Shown here: piece by piece, positions 54,701-60,837 of the stretch
Layout: every line of letters begins with the position of its first letter
How positions within the stretch are numbered: position 1 is the stretch's first letter
Assembly: GCA_032622095.1 (NCBI GenBank)
Contig: CP136066.1
Span: forward strand, 59,302,609-59,366,608
Direction of reading: 5' to 3'
DNA length: 64,000 bases
From: Siphonodentalium dalli
Lineage: Eukaryota > Mollusca > Scaphopoda > Gadilida > Siphonodentaliidae
Program-made: the position numbers and the translations under genes
Notes under the pieces: model-generated
Seen by the model: the letters and a program-made list of their open reading frames with translations, nothing else
Told to the model about the DNA's origin: nothing
Databases searched by the model: none

Positions 54701-57700
54701 AATAATAACCTATAATGAAGGCCATCCTTGCCTTTAGTCTATACACTCCTACACTCCTACCTTTAGTCTATACACTCCTACCTTTGTGCGAAGTCCAGAT
54801 GTTGTGTTCTCTGACATAACCAGTCGATGTGGTTGGAATTTGTTGATTTTCTACCTTATTCCAGTGGATACTGACCGGGGTTTGACTGCCATTTGCGGAC
54901 TTTGCCGAATGACAATAAATAATATCATTTGGCAAAAAGTGGGTTATTTAACCCTTTACCCAACAAACCGGCCAAAAACGCCCAAATAAAGCTTCAACAG
55001 CCTAAAATATCTTCGGCCTGTCTCAATAACACCATACAAATATGGATATCATTGGAACCGGTTCATTGACCACATTGTGATGGTTACAGTTATGCCCTGT
55101 GCCAATACATTCTCTTATATATGCGAGTCGACCATAGGTCGCCTCGCATATATAAGAGAATGCATTGGCCTAAAAAAAATATATTTTTAACACTTTTTAC
55201 CATTTATTTTACATTCTTTAACAATTTTTATAATATTTTTCTACATTCTTTGACAATTTTAGAATTTTTAATATGTGTTAAGCCAATGCATTCTCTTATA
55301 TATGCGAGGCGACCTATGGTATTTTGGGTCCAGTATTGTTTTTGATTTATATTAATGATCTGCCAGACAGCTTGGATAATAAGTGTAACGTGTTCACAGA
55401 TGTGACACCACAATATATCGATCACCATTCACAGCGGATCTTCAGAGTGATATCTAAAGTGTGTAAATGGTCTACAGATTGGCAATTGTTCTTCAATCCA
55501 CGTTATCCATTTCGGATTCCACCATCCAAAGTTCAAGTATTATATGTCTGATGATCCAAGCCACCCAGAAATATCACCTACAGAGTTCGAAAAAGATTTA
55601 GGAGTTCATATCGACAACAAACTTACATTCGGTAAGAACGTAAAGGCGGCTGTCTCCAAAGCGAACCGCATGCAATATACAATCAAGCGGTCATTTGTAT
55701 ACATGTGTACATGCATGGAGATGGACATGATCGTTCCGTTGATTCGGACTCTCTTGCGGCCAATACTGGAATACAGAAACATGGTCCGCAACTCAAACCT
55801 TATCAAACTTTTAAAGACGATAGAAAACATCAAAAGAAGCGCCACCAAACTAGTTCCTGCTGTAAAGATCATATGGAGATCGTCTTCGATAGTTGGCCAA
55901 CTTGGGCCTTATGTCTCTCAAACATAGACGTGTGCGAGGCGATTTAATCGAAATATGCAAATTGATGCATGGATTACATGTATATAATGTCGACAAAAAC
56001 TTACTATTCAGCACAGCCATCGACTCGAGAACTCGCGGTCACGAGTATAAAATACGAATGTACCAGTGCCACAAGGAGGTGGGATTGAACATTTCACAGA
56101 GGATATTACAAACTTGGAACAATCTTCCTCAGTTTGTTCTTGACATGAAGGAAATGAAGGATTTCAAGGAACGCCTAGATGTGTACATGTACAATCAAAG
56201 ATAAGTTTCTGATTGACAATTAAAGGCTTACTAACCACAGACTTTCATGCCAAATTTATCATTGGATATAAGTCATTGCGACTTAGACACATCCCTGTAT
56301 ATTTTTTTATGATTTTATGATTTATATGCGAGTCTCACACAGGGAGCCTGGTCTATACATGTATATAAGAGAATGCATTGGCTTAAAAATATTTTCCTTG
56401 ACCTTGTAAGCCAGTGCATTCTCGACTGCTGCACATGAATCTTTCATCTTCTGATGGAACTTTGAGAGCCGTTGAGGAATTCTAGAAAACAGTTTATTAC
56501 ACGCTTGTTCCTAGAAGTACAGTGTTATTGCTGTTCCATATTTACATATCTGTATGAAACGCACGTTCCATACGTATCTCGTTGACGTACATGACGTTCA
56601 CCTCAACCATGACACTGGAACTATTTAAATAAAAGAATCATCATACATGACAAACACGCCCTGTATGAGCCTAAATAAACTTCTAATCCTGTATTTTTAA
56701 TGCACGGATTCTAGGATGCGAAGCGTGTAATAAACACAGAATGACACGATGTGTAAATGGGTTTGTCAATATGGCACTCGTGCTGTCGCGGAAGGATAGA
56801 ACTCAAGGCGCAAGCGCCTCTCGTTCTATCCTTCCGCGAGAGCACTCGTGCCGTATTGACAAACCCGTTTACACATCGTGTCGTTCTGTGTATGACAAAC
56901 ATGCTTCTCGAAAACTTTCCCACGCTGTTTCTCATGGTCATAAAGATTATTCGTGAGAGACTCACATATATCTTATATAGGATATTTAATGCTGCATCAG
57001 TATGTTTCCCGTCATGGACCTTGTAAGCCAATGCATTTTCTTATATGATATACAGTAATGCCCTAAATATTCGACTCCTTAACCACAGCAGAATTATGGG
57101 TAACTTTTCAGGATTTAGTCGGAAATGTGGCTTGTTGCCATTCATCGGAAAGCTCTCAGTGAGAACTTTCCAATGAATGGCAACAAGCCATATTTCGACT
57201 AAATCCTGAAAAGTTACCCATAATTCTGCTGTGGTTAAGGAGTCGATTATTTAGGGCATTACTGTATATGCGAGGCTCTGTATAAAACTGATAATGATAA
57301 TTCTGAATTCCTCATGTAATTCCATGAACTTTCATTCCAGTTAAATCCTATTGAGATGAGCCCTAACGCCATGGGATGACGTACATGTACATTTCACTGT
57401 CCTCATTGTGATAAAATTTACTCGACACGGTCAAAACTGGCTTTCCACGTGAAGTCATCACACAAAGGTGACACTCCAACTACATGTGATGCATGTGGGC
57501 TTATATTCTTAAAAAGGCACACACAAGCTGTGCACATGGGGGTCTCCATTGGTGGTGATGTTACAATTTAAAACTACACCCTTTGAACCCTCACGATATC
57601 GCGAAGTCCTTACACCTAAACTCTTACACCCATCTGAGTTGTATATAGTGTACAAGCTGGTATGTGTGTACCCAAGCTTACTAACTTCCCAACAATTTAA

Positions 57701-60367
57701 CCCTTTCTATACTAAAGCATAATTGGTGAGTAGTTATCCCATAGGAAATGTTAACACCTTAACATCCGCCCAAATCAATAATATACCATTGTGATGTACA
57801 TGTTTTAACGGAATGGGAGAATTCATGCAAACTTTGTTCCAAGAGTTTTGCAAATGCAAATAATCTAAAAGACCATGAGAAACAGTGTGGGAAAATTGTT
57901 GAGTAACATGTTTGTCACTGTTTTCTAGAATTCCTCACGAAGAAGGCCCTGACGTTCCATCAGAAGATGAAACATTCATGTGCACCAGTCTACATGTGCG
58001 AGGAATGTGGTAGAAGCTTTCCATATTTACAGTCATTAACCCTTTCAGTGCCAAGTTTGATTTTTGTATCAACCCATATTTCCTTGATCATTTTTCAAAT
58101 TTATTGATTATAATAATGTGATACATTGATGGAAAGAGCTCTATTTTTCAAATTTATTGATTATAATAATGTGATACATTGATGGAAAGAGCTCTTAGAG
58201 CTCTTTCCATCAATGTATCACATTATTATAATCAATAAATTTGAAAAATGATCAAGGAAATATGGGTTGATACAAAAATCGGACTTGGCACTGAAAGGGT
58301 TAAAAAGACACCGACAAAGGAGGCACAACAGCAATAGGGAGCCTCATATACATGTATGAGAGAATGCATTGGCCTAACAATATTTACCTTGACCTTCTAA
58401 GCCAGTGATTTCTCTTATATATGCGAGGCTCCCAATGGGAGACTCACATATAAATGTATAAAAGAATGCACTGGCGCAGGTTCTTTAATGCTGCACCAGC
58501 ATCGCTCCTGTAATGAACCTCAGGGTTAATGTGAATCTACATTCCGTCCAATCCTGAAAATGGTGCCAGATATTTGCAGAATGAGGTCCCCAGAGGGTAA
58601 ATTTAATGATGCAACCCCGCACAATGGGCTAGCATCAATAAATTCACCTTCTGGGGACCTCATTCTGCTAAACCTAATCTTCTCTTGAAAGTATCTGTAT
58701 TATCAAGTTAACAAAATCTTTAGTTTCTTTAGAAAGTACTTTTTAGCTCAACTTTTCCACGTAAAGTTTGAGCTATTGCCATGTGTTTTTATCCGTGCGT
58801 CAGCAATTTCCTTCGGCATGCCATACAGGCCACATCCCTCATCCGATATTCACCAAACTTATATGTAGCTTCAGTGTGACCTATAGATGGGAGCTTGATC
58901 TATTGCCATGTGCTGGTGTCTGTGCATCAGCAATTTCCTTTGGCACGCCCTACAGGGCACATCCCTCATCCGATATTCACCAAACTTCCTATGCCACTTC
59001 AGGGTGACCTACATGTACATGTATAGATGGGAGCTATCAATTTTTTTTCGGAAATTTTGTTTAAAAACATGGCCACCAGCAGCCATGTTGGATTTCAAAT
59101 TTGCATCCATCGGCACACCCTACAACCCGTATTTATGGCCGGATTATTTTTAGCTCAACCTTACAACATAAAGTTTGAACTATTGCCATGGGTTGGCATC
59201 TGTCAACCAGTAATTTCCTTCGGCATGCCCTACAGGCCTCATCCCTCATCTGATCTTCACCAAACTTCATATATAGCTTCCATGTGACCTACAGATGGCA
59301 GCTATAACCAATTTCCGAATTTCAATGAAAAACATGGCCATCAGCAGCCATCTTGGATTTCAAATTTGAATCCATCAGCACACCCTACAGCCCGTATTTA
59401 TGGCCAGATCATTTTTAAATTTTGCAGGCACGATTGTGATCACCTGCAGATGAGAGCTATCAAATTTGAACGATTTTCAAGGAAAAACATGGCTGCCGGC
59501 AGCCATCTTGGATTTTACTCTTTGCATTACTAAATCCCCTACAGACCACATCTCTCATCCGATCATCACCAAACTTCATATGGATCTTCAGGAAAAAACC
59601 CTTTATTATGCCTTGTAGATAAATAATATACCCAATATTCAGTGCATGTTGTCCGTGTTTTAATAACAGAAAAAAGTATTTATATTCTTGAAATCAGTTT
59701 TTATAAAAATTATGTTGTTGTTGTAATTATGGCCCAAAAGAGATACGGTGCACCATCTTTAAACCGTCACCAGAATTTTTACATTTTTTATCTACAGAGA
59801 AAATTCCTGTGCTTAGCTTGCAATCAAGAATTCAAGAGAAAAAACACGTTGAAGCGACACTTTGAGGGAATGCATTCGGCGAGTTTTCAGCCCCATCTAT
59901 GTAGCCTGTGCGGAAAAACTTTCAAACAGATACATAACTTGAAACTTCATCGCACGACACACACGAACCCACTCGGATATAAACCGTTCAGCTGCAGGAT
60001 ATGTAACACTACATATACATCTCCAGACCAGGTGGAATGGCATATGTTGAACATACATCCGAATATTGTACATTCAGGACCTGATGGTCAGATCAGCAGA
60101 CATCCGGACGTGCATTCTGGACTCGATGTTCATAGTAGCAGACATCCGGACATGCATTCTGGACTCGATGTTCATAGTAGTAGCAGACATCTGGACGCTA
60201 CACATTCTGGACTCGATTCTCAGAGTGTCGGATATCTGGACGCTGTGCATTCTGGACTTGATGGTCATATCGACGGACATCCGGACGCTATGCATTCAGG
60301 ACCAGATTGCCAGAGCAGCAGACAACCAAACGTTAAGCATTCTGAAATCGATGGTCAGATGGACTGA
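42650..60367 (+). CDS. BTB/POZ and C2H2 zinc-finger protein (spliced gene model)
   Basis: Joining 42,650-42,775, 45,881-46,497, 51,009-51,330 and 59,798-60,367 gives one uninterrupted frame of 545 codons including the stop. Every junction is GT-AG and the phases agree (0, 2, 0). The 544-residue product has a BTB domain at roughly residues 10-125, an acidic and polar linker to about 355, three C2H2 fingers at about 358-440, and a repetitive tail. BTB domains mediate dimerisation and corepressor binding, and C2H2 arrays usually bind DNA, so a nuclear transcription regulator is likely; that is family knowledge. Introns are about 3.1, 4.5 and 8.5 kb and full of MITEs. The final splice skips a decayed finger cassette at 57,341-58,350. 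The orthologue is not identifiable by eye. RNA evidence for the last junction is lacking. Confidence 0.72.
42967..44877. mobile_element. TA-family inverted repeat, split copy with 1.7-kb interior
   Basis: The left arm (42,967-43,077, cagtaatgccctaattaatc onward) and the right arm (44,770-44,877, ending gcattactg) are inverse halves of the palindrome described at 57,053-57,264. Here they are separated by ~1.7 kb. The interior contains 'gagttatggccctt' modules (43,440-43,870 and 44,400-44,540) and no gene. It may be a longer parent-like element, two half-copies, or a palindrome opened by a later insertion. The left flank lacks a clean TA. Confidence 0.65.
43341..43870 (+). repeat. Tandem 'gagttatggccctt' modules, three copies
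   Basis: A lead with tcgtccgtctgtccatatgt is followed by three ~140-bp repeats. Each contains aaccaaatttggtatgtgag, ctcaacccaaaatacagatc, gagttcgaatatgggtttga and agttatggccctttt. Another copy stands at 44,400-44,540 and a diverged one at 52,205-52,335. I know such modules as frequent in mollusc genomes. The open frames here are incidental. Confidence 0.82.
44998..45475. repeat. Dispersed repeat, copy 1 (partner at 62,085)
   Basis: Words shared in order with 62,085-62,445 include aaacccg.cctc, gtgtattatcgg, tgatgtcaatgccaatgcc, attatgttaattaga, ttgtgttgggttattta, ggttgtgataa.gaaatcaa and gcaattctatatgaaattta. The copy ends in an inverted repeat (cgcaattctataagaaattt against attttgtatagaattgca) enclosing ctcgtccactaaattc and its inverse. 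The type of element is unknown. Confidence 0.8.
45476..45880. other. Intron 1, no feature seen
   Basis: AT-rich intronic sequence ending in the acceptor of coding exon 2. No repeat is recognised. Confidence 0.4.
45881..46497 (+). CDS. BTB-ZF gene, coding exon 2 (rest of BTB domain, linker)
   Basis: The acceptor ctttgttacag ends at 45,880. The exon opens AHRLLLFAVSPTLN, which directly continues exon 1 in phase 0. GHKAVHSFLQYIYEGYL and LLTIANDLEIQCLKNCC are the C-terminal helices typical of BTB domains. The rest is polar and low in hydrophobic residues (many S, E, K, N, H), as expected for a disordered linker, with a basic patch near SKRKIRQTHSGSTRKQ that could serve nuclear import. The donor gtaaga at 46,498 leaves phase 2. 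Without splicing, a stop follows at 46,499-46,501. A MITE with TTAA ends begins only 18 bp beyond the donor. Confidence 0.87.
46515..46972. mobile_element. 458-bp near-palindromic MITE with TTAA ends
   Basis: TTAA stands at both ends, followed inward by aggggctcaatccgatcaga and mirrored by tctgatcggattgagtacct. The arms pair with minor interruptions almost to the centre, where gataactctaaaatcatgtg meets attttagagttatc. The element starts 18 bp after the splice donor of coding exon 2. TTAA target use suggests a piggyBac-type origin, but the termini differ from the MITE at 58,036. Confidence 0.82.
47652..48553. mobile_element. hAT-like non-autonomous element with 8-bp duplication
   Basis: The left end tagtgttgaaacgattaatc and the right end (gctaatcgtttcaacacta) are inverted. 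Subterminal copies of gattagtcg/cgactagtc occur on both sides. The perfect 8-bp direct repeat cttatcgt flanks it (47,644-47,651 and 48,554-48,561), the hallmark of hAT transposition. No transposase is seen. The interior contains two overlapping + strand open frames (47,840-48,022 and 48,019-48,231), the second followed by aataaa. I do not recognise either; they could be captured host sequence. Confidence 0.92.
48592..48759. repeat. Palindrome family P: two copies
   Basis: Each copy is a short palindrome: catattctctt-like arms of the form aatgcattctcttatatatg, a gcgaggctccc centre, and the inverse arm (atataagagaatgcattgg). Copies are at 48,592-48,653 and 48,692-48,759. The link between them contains ttaataaggtcaagttacat, and related tcaaggtaaatattg-like links join other copies. 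The same family occurs at 50,682-50,944, 55,101-55,169, 55,282/56,382 and 58,335-58,475. Confidence 0.88.
48809..48970. repeat. Hairpin MITE, ~70-bp arms
   Basis: The left arm contains ataaggattaactgtcatgt, then ggagatgtaaccgtgaggta. The right arm is the inverse (tacctcacggttacacctcc, then acatgacagttaatccttat). The loop is short, around cacgaagggttttaca. No coding sequence; no clear target duplication. Confidence 0.85.
48976..49975 (+). repeat. Tandem 'gagttatggccctt' modules, ~160-bp unit, six copies
   Basis: A GC-rich lead (gggcgggcggcggacgggcg, about 49,022-49,048) precedes six repeats. Each contains ctcgttagcgcgataacttc, gtgtctcccaagaatatctc, gagttcgaaaaccgg and gatagagttatggcccttaa. 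Spacing between the ttatggccctt boxes is about 153-163 bp. The general plan matches 43,341-43,870. The short minus-strand open frame here is incidental. Confidence 0.9.
49976..50561. other. Intron 2, no feature seen
   Basis: Mixed-composition sequence with no recognisable repeat or coding region. The short minus-strand frame 49,988-50,200 resembles nothing I know. Confidence 0.4.
50682..50944. repeat. Palindrome family P: three copies in series
   Basis: Copies are at 50,682-50,735, 50,765-50,854 and 50,884-50,944, joined by near-identical links (aacaatatttaccttgacct). They end 64 bp before exon 3. Arm words are gcattctcttatatatg and its inverse. Confidence 0.88.
51009..51330 (+). CDS. BTB-ZF gene, coding exon 3 (acidic linker)
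   Basis: The acceptor tttttgcag ends at 51,008. The single leading base completes the codon left open by exon 2, giving isoleucine followed by SNSKEVDTEVVIDLCDIKKE. The segment VVIDLCDIKKEED resembles linker motifs seen in many invertebrate BTB zinc-finger proteins and could be a SUMO-site-like IKKEE patch; that is inference. The donor gaa|gtaagt at 51,330/51,331 matches consensus perfectly and leaves phase 0. If the intron is retained, the frame runs on to a stop at 51,427-51,429, giving a finger-less form. The exon is bracketed at a distance by inverted copies of a gacgagaatcagaat repeat (50,562 and 52,109). Confidence 0.82.
51662..51942. mobile_element. Inverted-repeat element holding two palindromes
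   Basis: Outer arms pair (ccagcttcaagccttgaaat then gtgtctgtcatttgc, against gcaaatgacagacacc and atttgaaggcttgaacc). Inside are two back-to-back ~93-bp palindromes (51,704-51,796 and 51,807-51,899) whose ends are gcagaatgaggtccccagag and the inverse. A third palindrome of the same kind is at 58,576-58,668. No coding sequence. Confidence 0.85.
52205..52335 (+). repeat. Diverged 'gagttatggcc' module
   Basis: This is one degraded copy of the module at 43,341-43,870: ctgaccaataactctag, ttgaaccaaggttagtatgt, gtgtttcccaggtaaaaata, and gagttacggccattta. Confidence 0.6.
52442..52642. mobile_element. TA-family palindromic MITE, copy 2
   Basis: The left end cagtgatgccctaaataatc and the right end (gattaattagggcattactg) pair almost end to end and are flanked by TA on both sides. 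The centre is cattctcagtgagagctttc. Confidence 0.9.
53012..53450. mobile_element. 439-bp MITE with TTAA ends
   Basis: TTAA at both ends is followed by aggcccactttattttc at the left, mirrored by gaaaattaagtggtcct at the right. Pairing resumes with ccatattatataccatttga against caaatggtatataatatggg. The interior of ~230 bp is unpaired and non-coding. It may share a mobilising source with the other TTAA elements. Confidence 0.75.
53860..53980. mobile_element. Small MITE, ~120 bp
   Basis: The ends cagccctcaaaatt and aattttgaggactg are near-inverse. The inner half has its own hairpin (ccacggcattgcttattgcc, then gtgg). No certain target duplication. Confidence 0.65.
53981..54730. other. Intron 3, no gene seen
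   Basis: AT-rich sequence. A direct repeat of gttatgtaaacaaac stands at about 54,353 and 54,372. Nothing else is recognised. Confidence 0.4.
54731..54785 (+). repeat. Short tandem repeat, 29-bp unit
   Basis: The unit cctttagtctatacactcct, then acactccta, occurs about twice, with an inner duplication of acactccta. Confidence 0.85.
54786..55100. other. Intron 3, no feature seen
   Basis: No recognised repeat or coding sequence between the short tandem repeat and the next palindrome. Confidence 0.35.
55101..55169. repeat. Palindrome family P copy
   Basis: The left arm gccaatacattctcttatat pairs with the right arm (atataagagaatgcattggc). The centre is gcgagtcgaccataggtcgc. Confidence 0.9.
55282..56382. 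mobile_element. Palindrome family P copy split by a LINE
   Basis: The left arm (55,282-55,319: gccaatgcattctcttatat, then gcgaggcgacctatgg) and the right arm (56,321-56,382: tatatgcgagtctcacacag through ataagagaatgcattggc) are halves of one palindrome. The 1 kb between them is a LINE 3' fragment. The LINE therefore inserted after the palindrome. Part of a further copy (ccagtgcattctcg) follows at 56,411-56,424. Confidence 0.75.
55320..56320 (+). mobile_element. CR1/jockey-like LINE, 3' fragment
   Basis: Conceptual frames in order: ILGPVLFLIYINDLPDSL (55,323), VFTDVTPQYIDHHS where the catalytic FADD is altered to FTDV, then ISPTEFEKDLGVHIDNKLTF (from 55,571), VSKANRMQYTIKRSFVYM, LIRTLLRPILEYRNMV and IENIKRSATKLVP. 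A frame change follows to LIEICKLMHGLHVYN and ILQTWNNLPQFVLDMKEMKD, ending at a stop at 56,202-56,204. This is the usual C-terminal order of CR1/jockey reverse transcriptases. It is 5' truncated, frameshifted at least twice and lacks the active site, so it is inactive. The tail tttttatgattttatgattt fits the simple-repeat 3' end of such elements. Confidence 0.88.
56424..56495 (-). pseudogene. Inverted partial copy of a zinc-finger exon
   Basis: The reverse complement reads ctgttttctagaattcctca, then gttccatcagaagatgaaag, then attcatgtgcagcagtc. This closely matches 57,915-57,990, including the acceptor-like tctag, with one short indel and a few substitutions. It carries too little sequence to code for a finger. 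It adjoins a family P palindrome, suggesting that duplication and inversion involved those repeats. Confidence 0.8.
56735..56890. repeat. Hairpin MITE, ~70-bp arms
   Basis: The left arm cacagaatgacacgatgtgt, then gggtttgtcaatatggcact, pairs with the right arm (agcactcgtgccgtattgac, then acacatcgtgtcgttctgtg). The short centre is tcaaggcgcaagcgcctctc. Overlapping open frames on both strands are a by-product of the palindrome. Confidence 0.88.
57053..57264. mobile_element. TA-family palindromic MITE, copy 3 (best preserved)
   Basis: The ends cagtaatgccctaaatattc and gattatttagggcattactg are inverse, flanked by TA on both sides (57,051-57,052 and 57,265-57,266). The arms continue with gactccttaaccacagcaga, attatgggtaacttttcagg and cttgttgccattcatcggaa, leaving a tiny loop near agctctcagtgagaactttc. 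TA duplication and the cagt terminus point to a Tc1/mariner-type source; inference. Confidence 0.93.
57341..57571 (+). pseudogene. Decayed alternative zinc-finger exon with in-frame TGA
   Basis: An acceptor (ttcattccag, ending 57,340) opens a phase-0 exon, the phase exon 3 leaves. Twelve codons (LNPIEMSPNAMG) are followed by TGA at 57,377-57,379. The same frame then continues RTCTFHCPHCDKIYSTRSKL and AFHVKSSH, a complete C2H2 finger. Next comes CDACGLIFLKRHTQAVH, a finger with only seven residues between the second cysteine and first histidine instead of twelve. The frame ends at a taa (57,569-57,571). Apart from the TGA the whole exon is open, so decay appears recent. A CGA-to-TGA change is one possible origin. 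It could still be a used poison exon, or the TGA could be a sequence error. Confidence 0.75.
57787..57906 (+). pseudogene. Zinc-finger remnant (C2HC-like)
   Basis: The frame gives ENSCKLCSKSFANANNLKDH then EKQCGKIVE and a stop at 57,904-57,906. The spacing C-X2-C-X12-H-X4-C fits a finger whose last ligand is cysteine. Upstream text (YHCDVHVLTEW) lacks a finger pattern and no good acceptor is visible. It lies between the two other finger remnants and probably belongs to the same decayed cassette. Whether the C2HC form is native or degenerate cannot be told. Confidence 0.55.
57929..58350 (+). pseudogene. Zinc-finger exon interrupted by a TTAA-flanked MITE
   Basis: After an acceptor-like tgttttctag (ending 57,928) the frame reads FLTKKALTFHQKMKH, the second half of a finger. 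Then comes VYMCEECGRSFPYLQSL, the first part of another. The text is cut at 58,036 by a MITE. Immediately after it, at 58,304, the sequence continues with KRHRQRRHNSN in the matching frame. Without the insert, the finger spacing is the canonical C-X2-C-X12-H-X4-H. This exon, like that at 57,341, is part of a non-functional cassette. A partial inverted copy lies at 56,424-56,495. Confidence 0.8.
58036..58303. mobile_element. piggyBac-like MITE inside a zinc-finger codon run
   Basis: TTAA at 58,036-58,039 and 58,300-58,303 encloses exact inverted ends (ccctttcagtgccaagt and acttggcactgaaaggg). The ccctt start next to TTAA is typical of piggyBac-type elements. The arms extend through gtatcaacccatatttcctt and its inverse. 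One arm has a local ~60-bp duplication (ctatttttcaaatttattga occurs twice). No coding sequence. Collapsing the two TTAA copies to one restores reading of the host exon, so target duplication is demonstrated by the coding frame. Confidence 0.93.
58335..58475. repeat. Palindrome family P: half copy plus full copy
   Basis: A half-palindrome (58,335-58,373) with atgagagaatgcattggcc is joined by the taacaatatttaccttgacc link to a complete copy (58,400-58,475; ttctcttatatatgcgaggc centre). Confidence 0.85.
58576..58668. repeat. 93-bp palindrome, partner of those at 51,704 and 51,807
   Basis: The ends gcagaatgaggtccccagag and the inverse, with the ccccgca...tgggctagcatca centre, match the 51,662-51,942 element. 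Here the palindrome stands alone. Confidence 0.88.
58746..59600 (+). repeat. Tandem modules around 'agctattgccatg'
   Basis: Three or more imperfect repeats contain gtaaagtttgagctattgcc, cagcaatttccttcggcatg, cacatccctcatccgatatt and caccaaactt. Two also include aaaacatggccaccagcagc and cacaccctacaacccgtatt. Copies start near 58,746, 58,890 and 59,150, with a partial one near 59,540. The open frames here follow the repeats and are not taken as genes. Confidence 0.85.
59798..60367 (+). CDS. BTB-ZF gene, last coding exon (three C2H2 fingers, repetitive tail)
   Basis: A good acceptor (tttttatctacag, ending 59,797) precedes a phase-0 exon of 190 codons including the stop. Finger 1 is CLACNQEFKRKNTLKRH plus FEGMH, finger 2 CSLCGKTFKQIHNLKLH plus RTTH, and finger 3 CRICNTTYTSPDQVEWH plus MLNIH. 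All have C-X2-C-X12-H spacing. The remaining ~100 residues are degenerate repeats around HPDMHSGLDVHSS, encoded by a 42-bp minisatellite that runs on past the stop. The open frame extends upstream of the acceptor, but that part is AT-rich and unlike the finger region. Phase 0 matches the end of exon 3, so direct splicing gives an intact protein. It could instead be the end of a separate finger gene. Confidence 0.8.
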   Translation, partial: RKFLCLACNQEFKRKNTLKRHFEGMHSASFQPHLCSLCGKTFKQIHNLKLHRTTHTNPLGYKPFSCRICNTTYTSPDQVEWHMLNIHPNIVHSGPDGQISRHPDVHSGLDVHSSRHPDMHSGLDVHSSSRHLDATHSGLDSQSVGYLDAVHSGLDGHIDGHPDAMHSGPDCQSSRQPNVKHSEIDGQMD

Positions 60368-60590
60368 CATCCAGACGCTCCGCATTCAGGAACTGATTGC
60401 CAGAGCAGCAGACAACACGAACGCAGCACGCTATTCTATTCTGCACTCTATGGTTAGATTGGCAGACAACCGGACGCTATTCATTCTGCACATGATTGGC
60501 AGACAGCCGGACGCTATTCATTCTGCACTCGATTGTCAGACATCTGGACGCTATGCATTCTGGACTCAATGTTGAGGCCAAGGAAAATTA
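60062..60590 (+). repeat. Coding-to-noncoding minisatellite, ~42-bp unit
   Basis: About eleven degenerate copies of catccggacgtgcattctgg, then actcgatgttcatagtagca. The first ~300 bp lie in frame in the last exon of the BTB-ZF gene and encode its tail. The frame stops at 60,365-60,367 while the repeat continues for ~220 bp. Confidence 0.9.
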
Positions 60591-60799
60591 AATGTCAGTG
60601 TTCGGGTTGCATTTTAACTTTTCGTGTCTCATATATTGTACTGCTAGCATATTCTCATCTAGTCATTAATATTATCAGCATCTTCATTCTAGTGAAGGGC
60701 TCTAGTCGATTAACGGTACTAAAAATTGTGATTGAACACTGAGAAATTATGTAAAAATGTTCCCCACTATGAAGAAATTGCAGAGATGTTGGAATGCAC

Positions 60800-60805
60800 A
60801 ATAAA
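60800..60805 (+). promoter_or_regulatory. Candidate polyadenylation signal
   Basis: AATAAA lies 433 bp after the BTB-ZF stop codon, on the coding strand. It is the first good match that I see downstream. Usage is inferred. Confidence 0.5.
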
Positions 60806-60837
60806 GATGTATGCAGAAGACTAATGATGTTTAAAAC

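Noticed and set aside
56711-57031. Overlapping 106-, 71- and 89-codon frames
   Set aside because: They fall in a hairpin whose two arms encode mirror versions of the same text; this is a by-product of the palindrome.
57377-57379. TGA as a selenocysteine codon in the zinc-finger exon
   Set aside because: No selenocysteine insertion element was recognised, the position is not at a catalytic residue, and the neighbouring fingers are also damaged. Loss of function is simpler.
58768-59287. Three overlapping open frames of 79-86 codons
   Set aside because: They follow tandem repeats in several frames with the same recurring words, so coding is unlikely.
60066-60575. 169-codon frame overlapping the last exon
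   Set aside because: It is an alternate frame of the same minisatellite. The finger-containing frame is the one linked in phase to the BTB exons.
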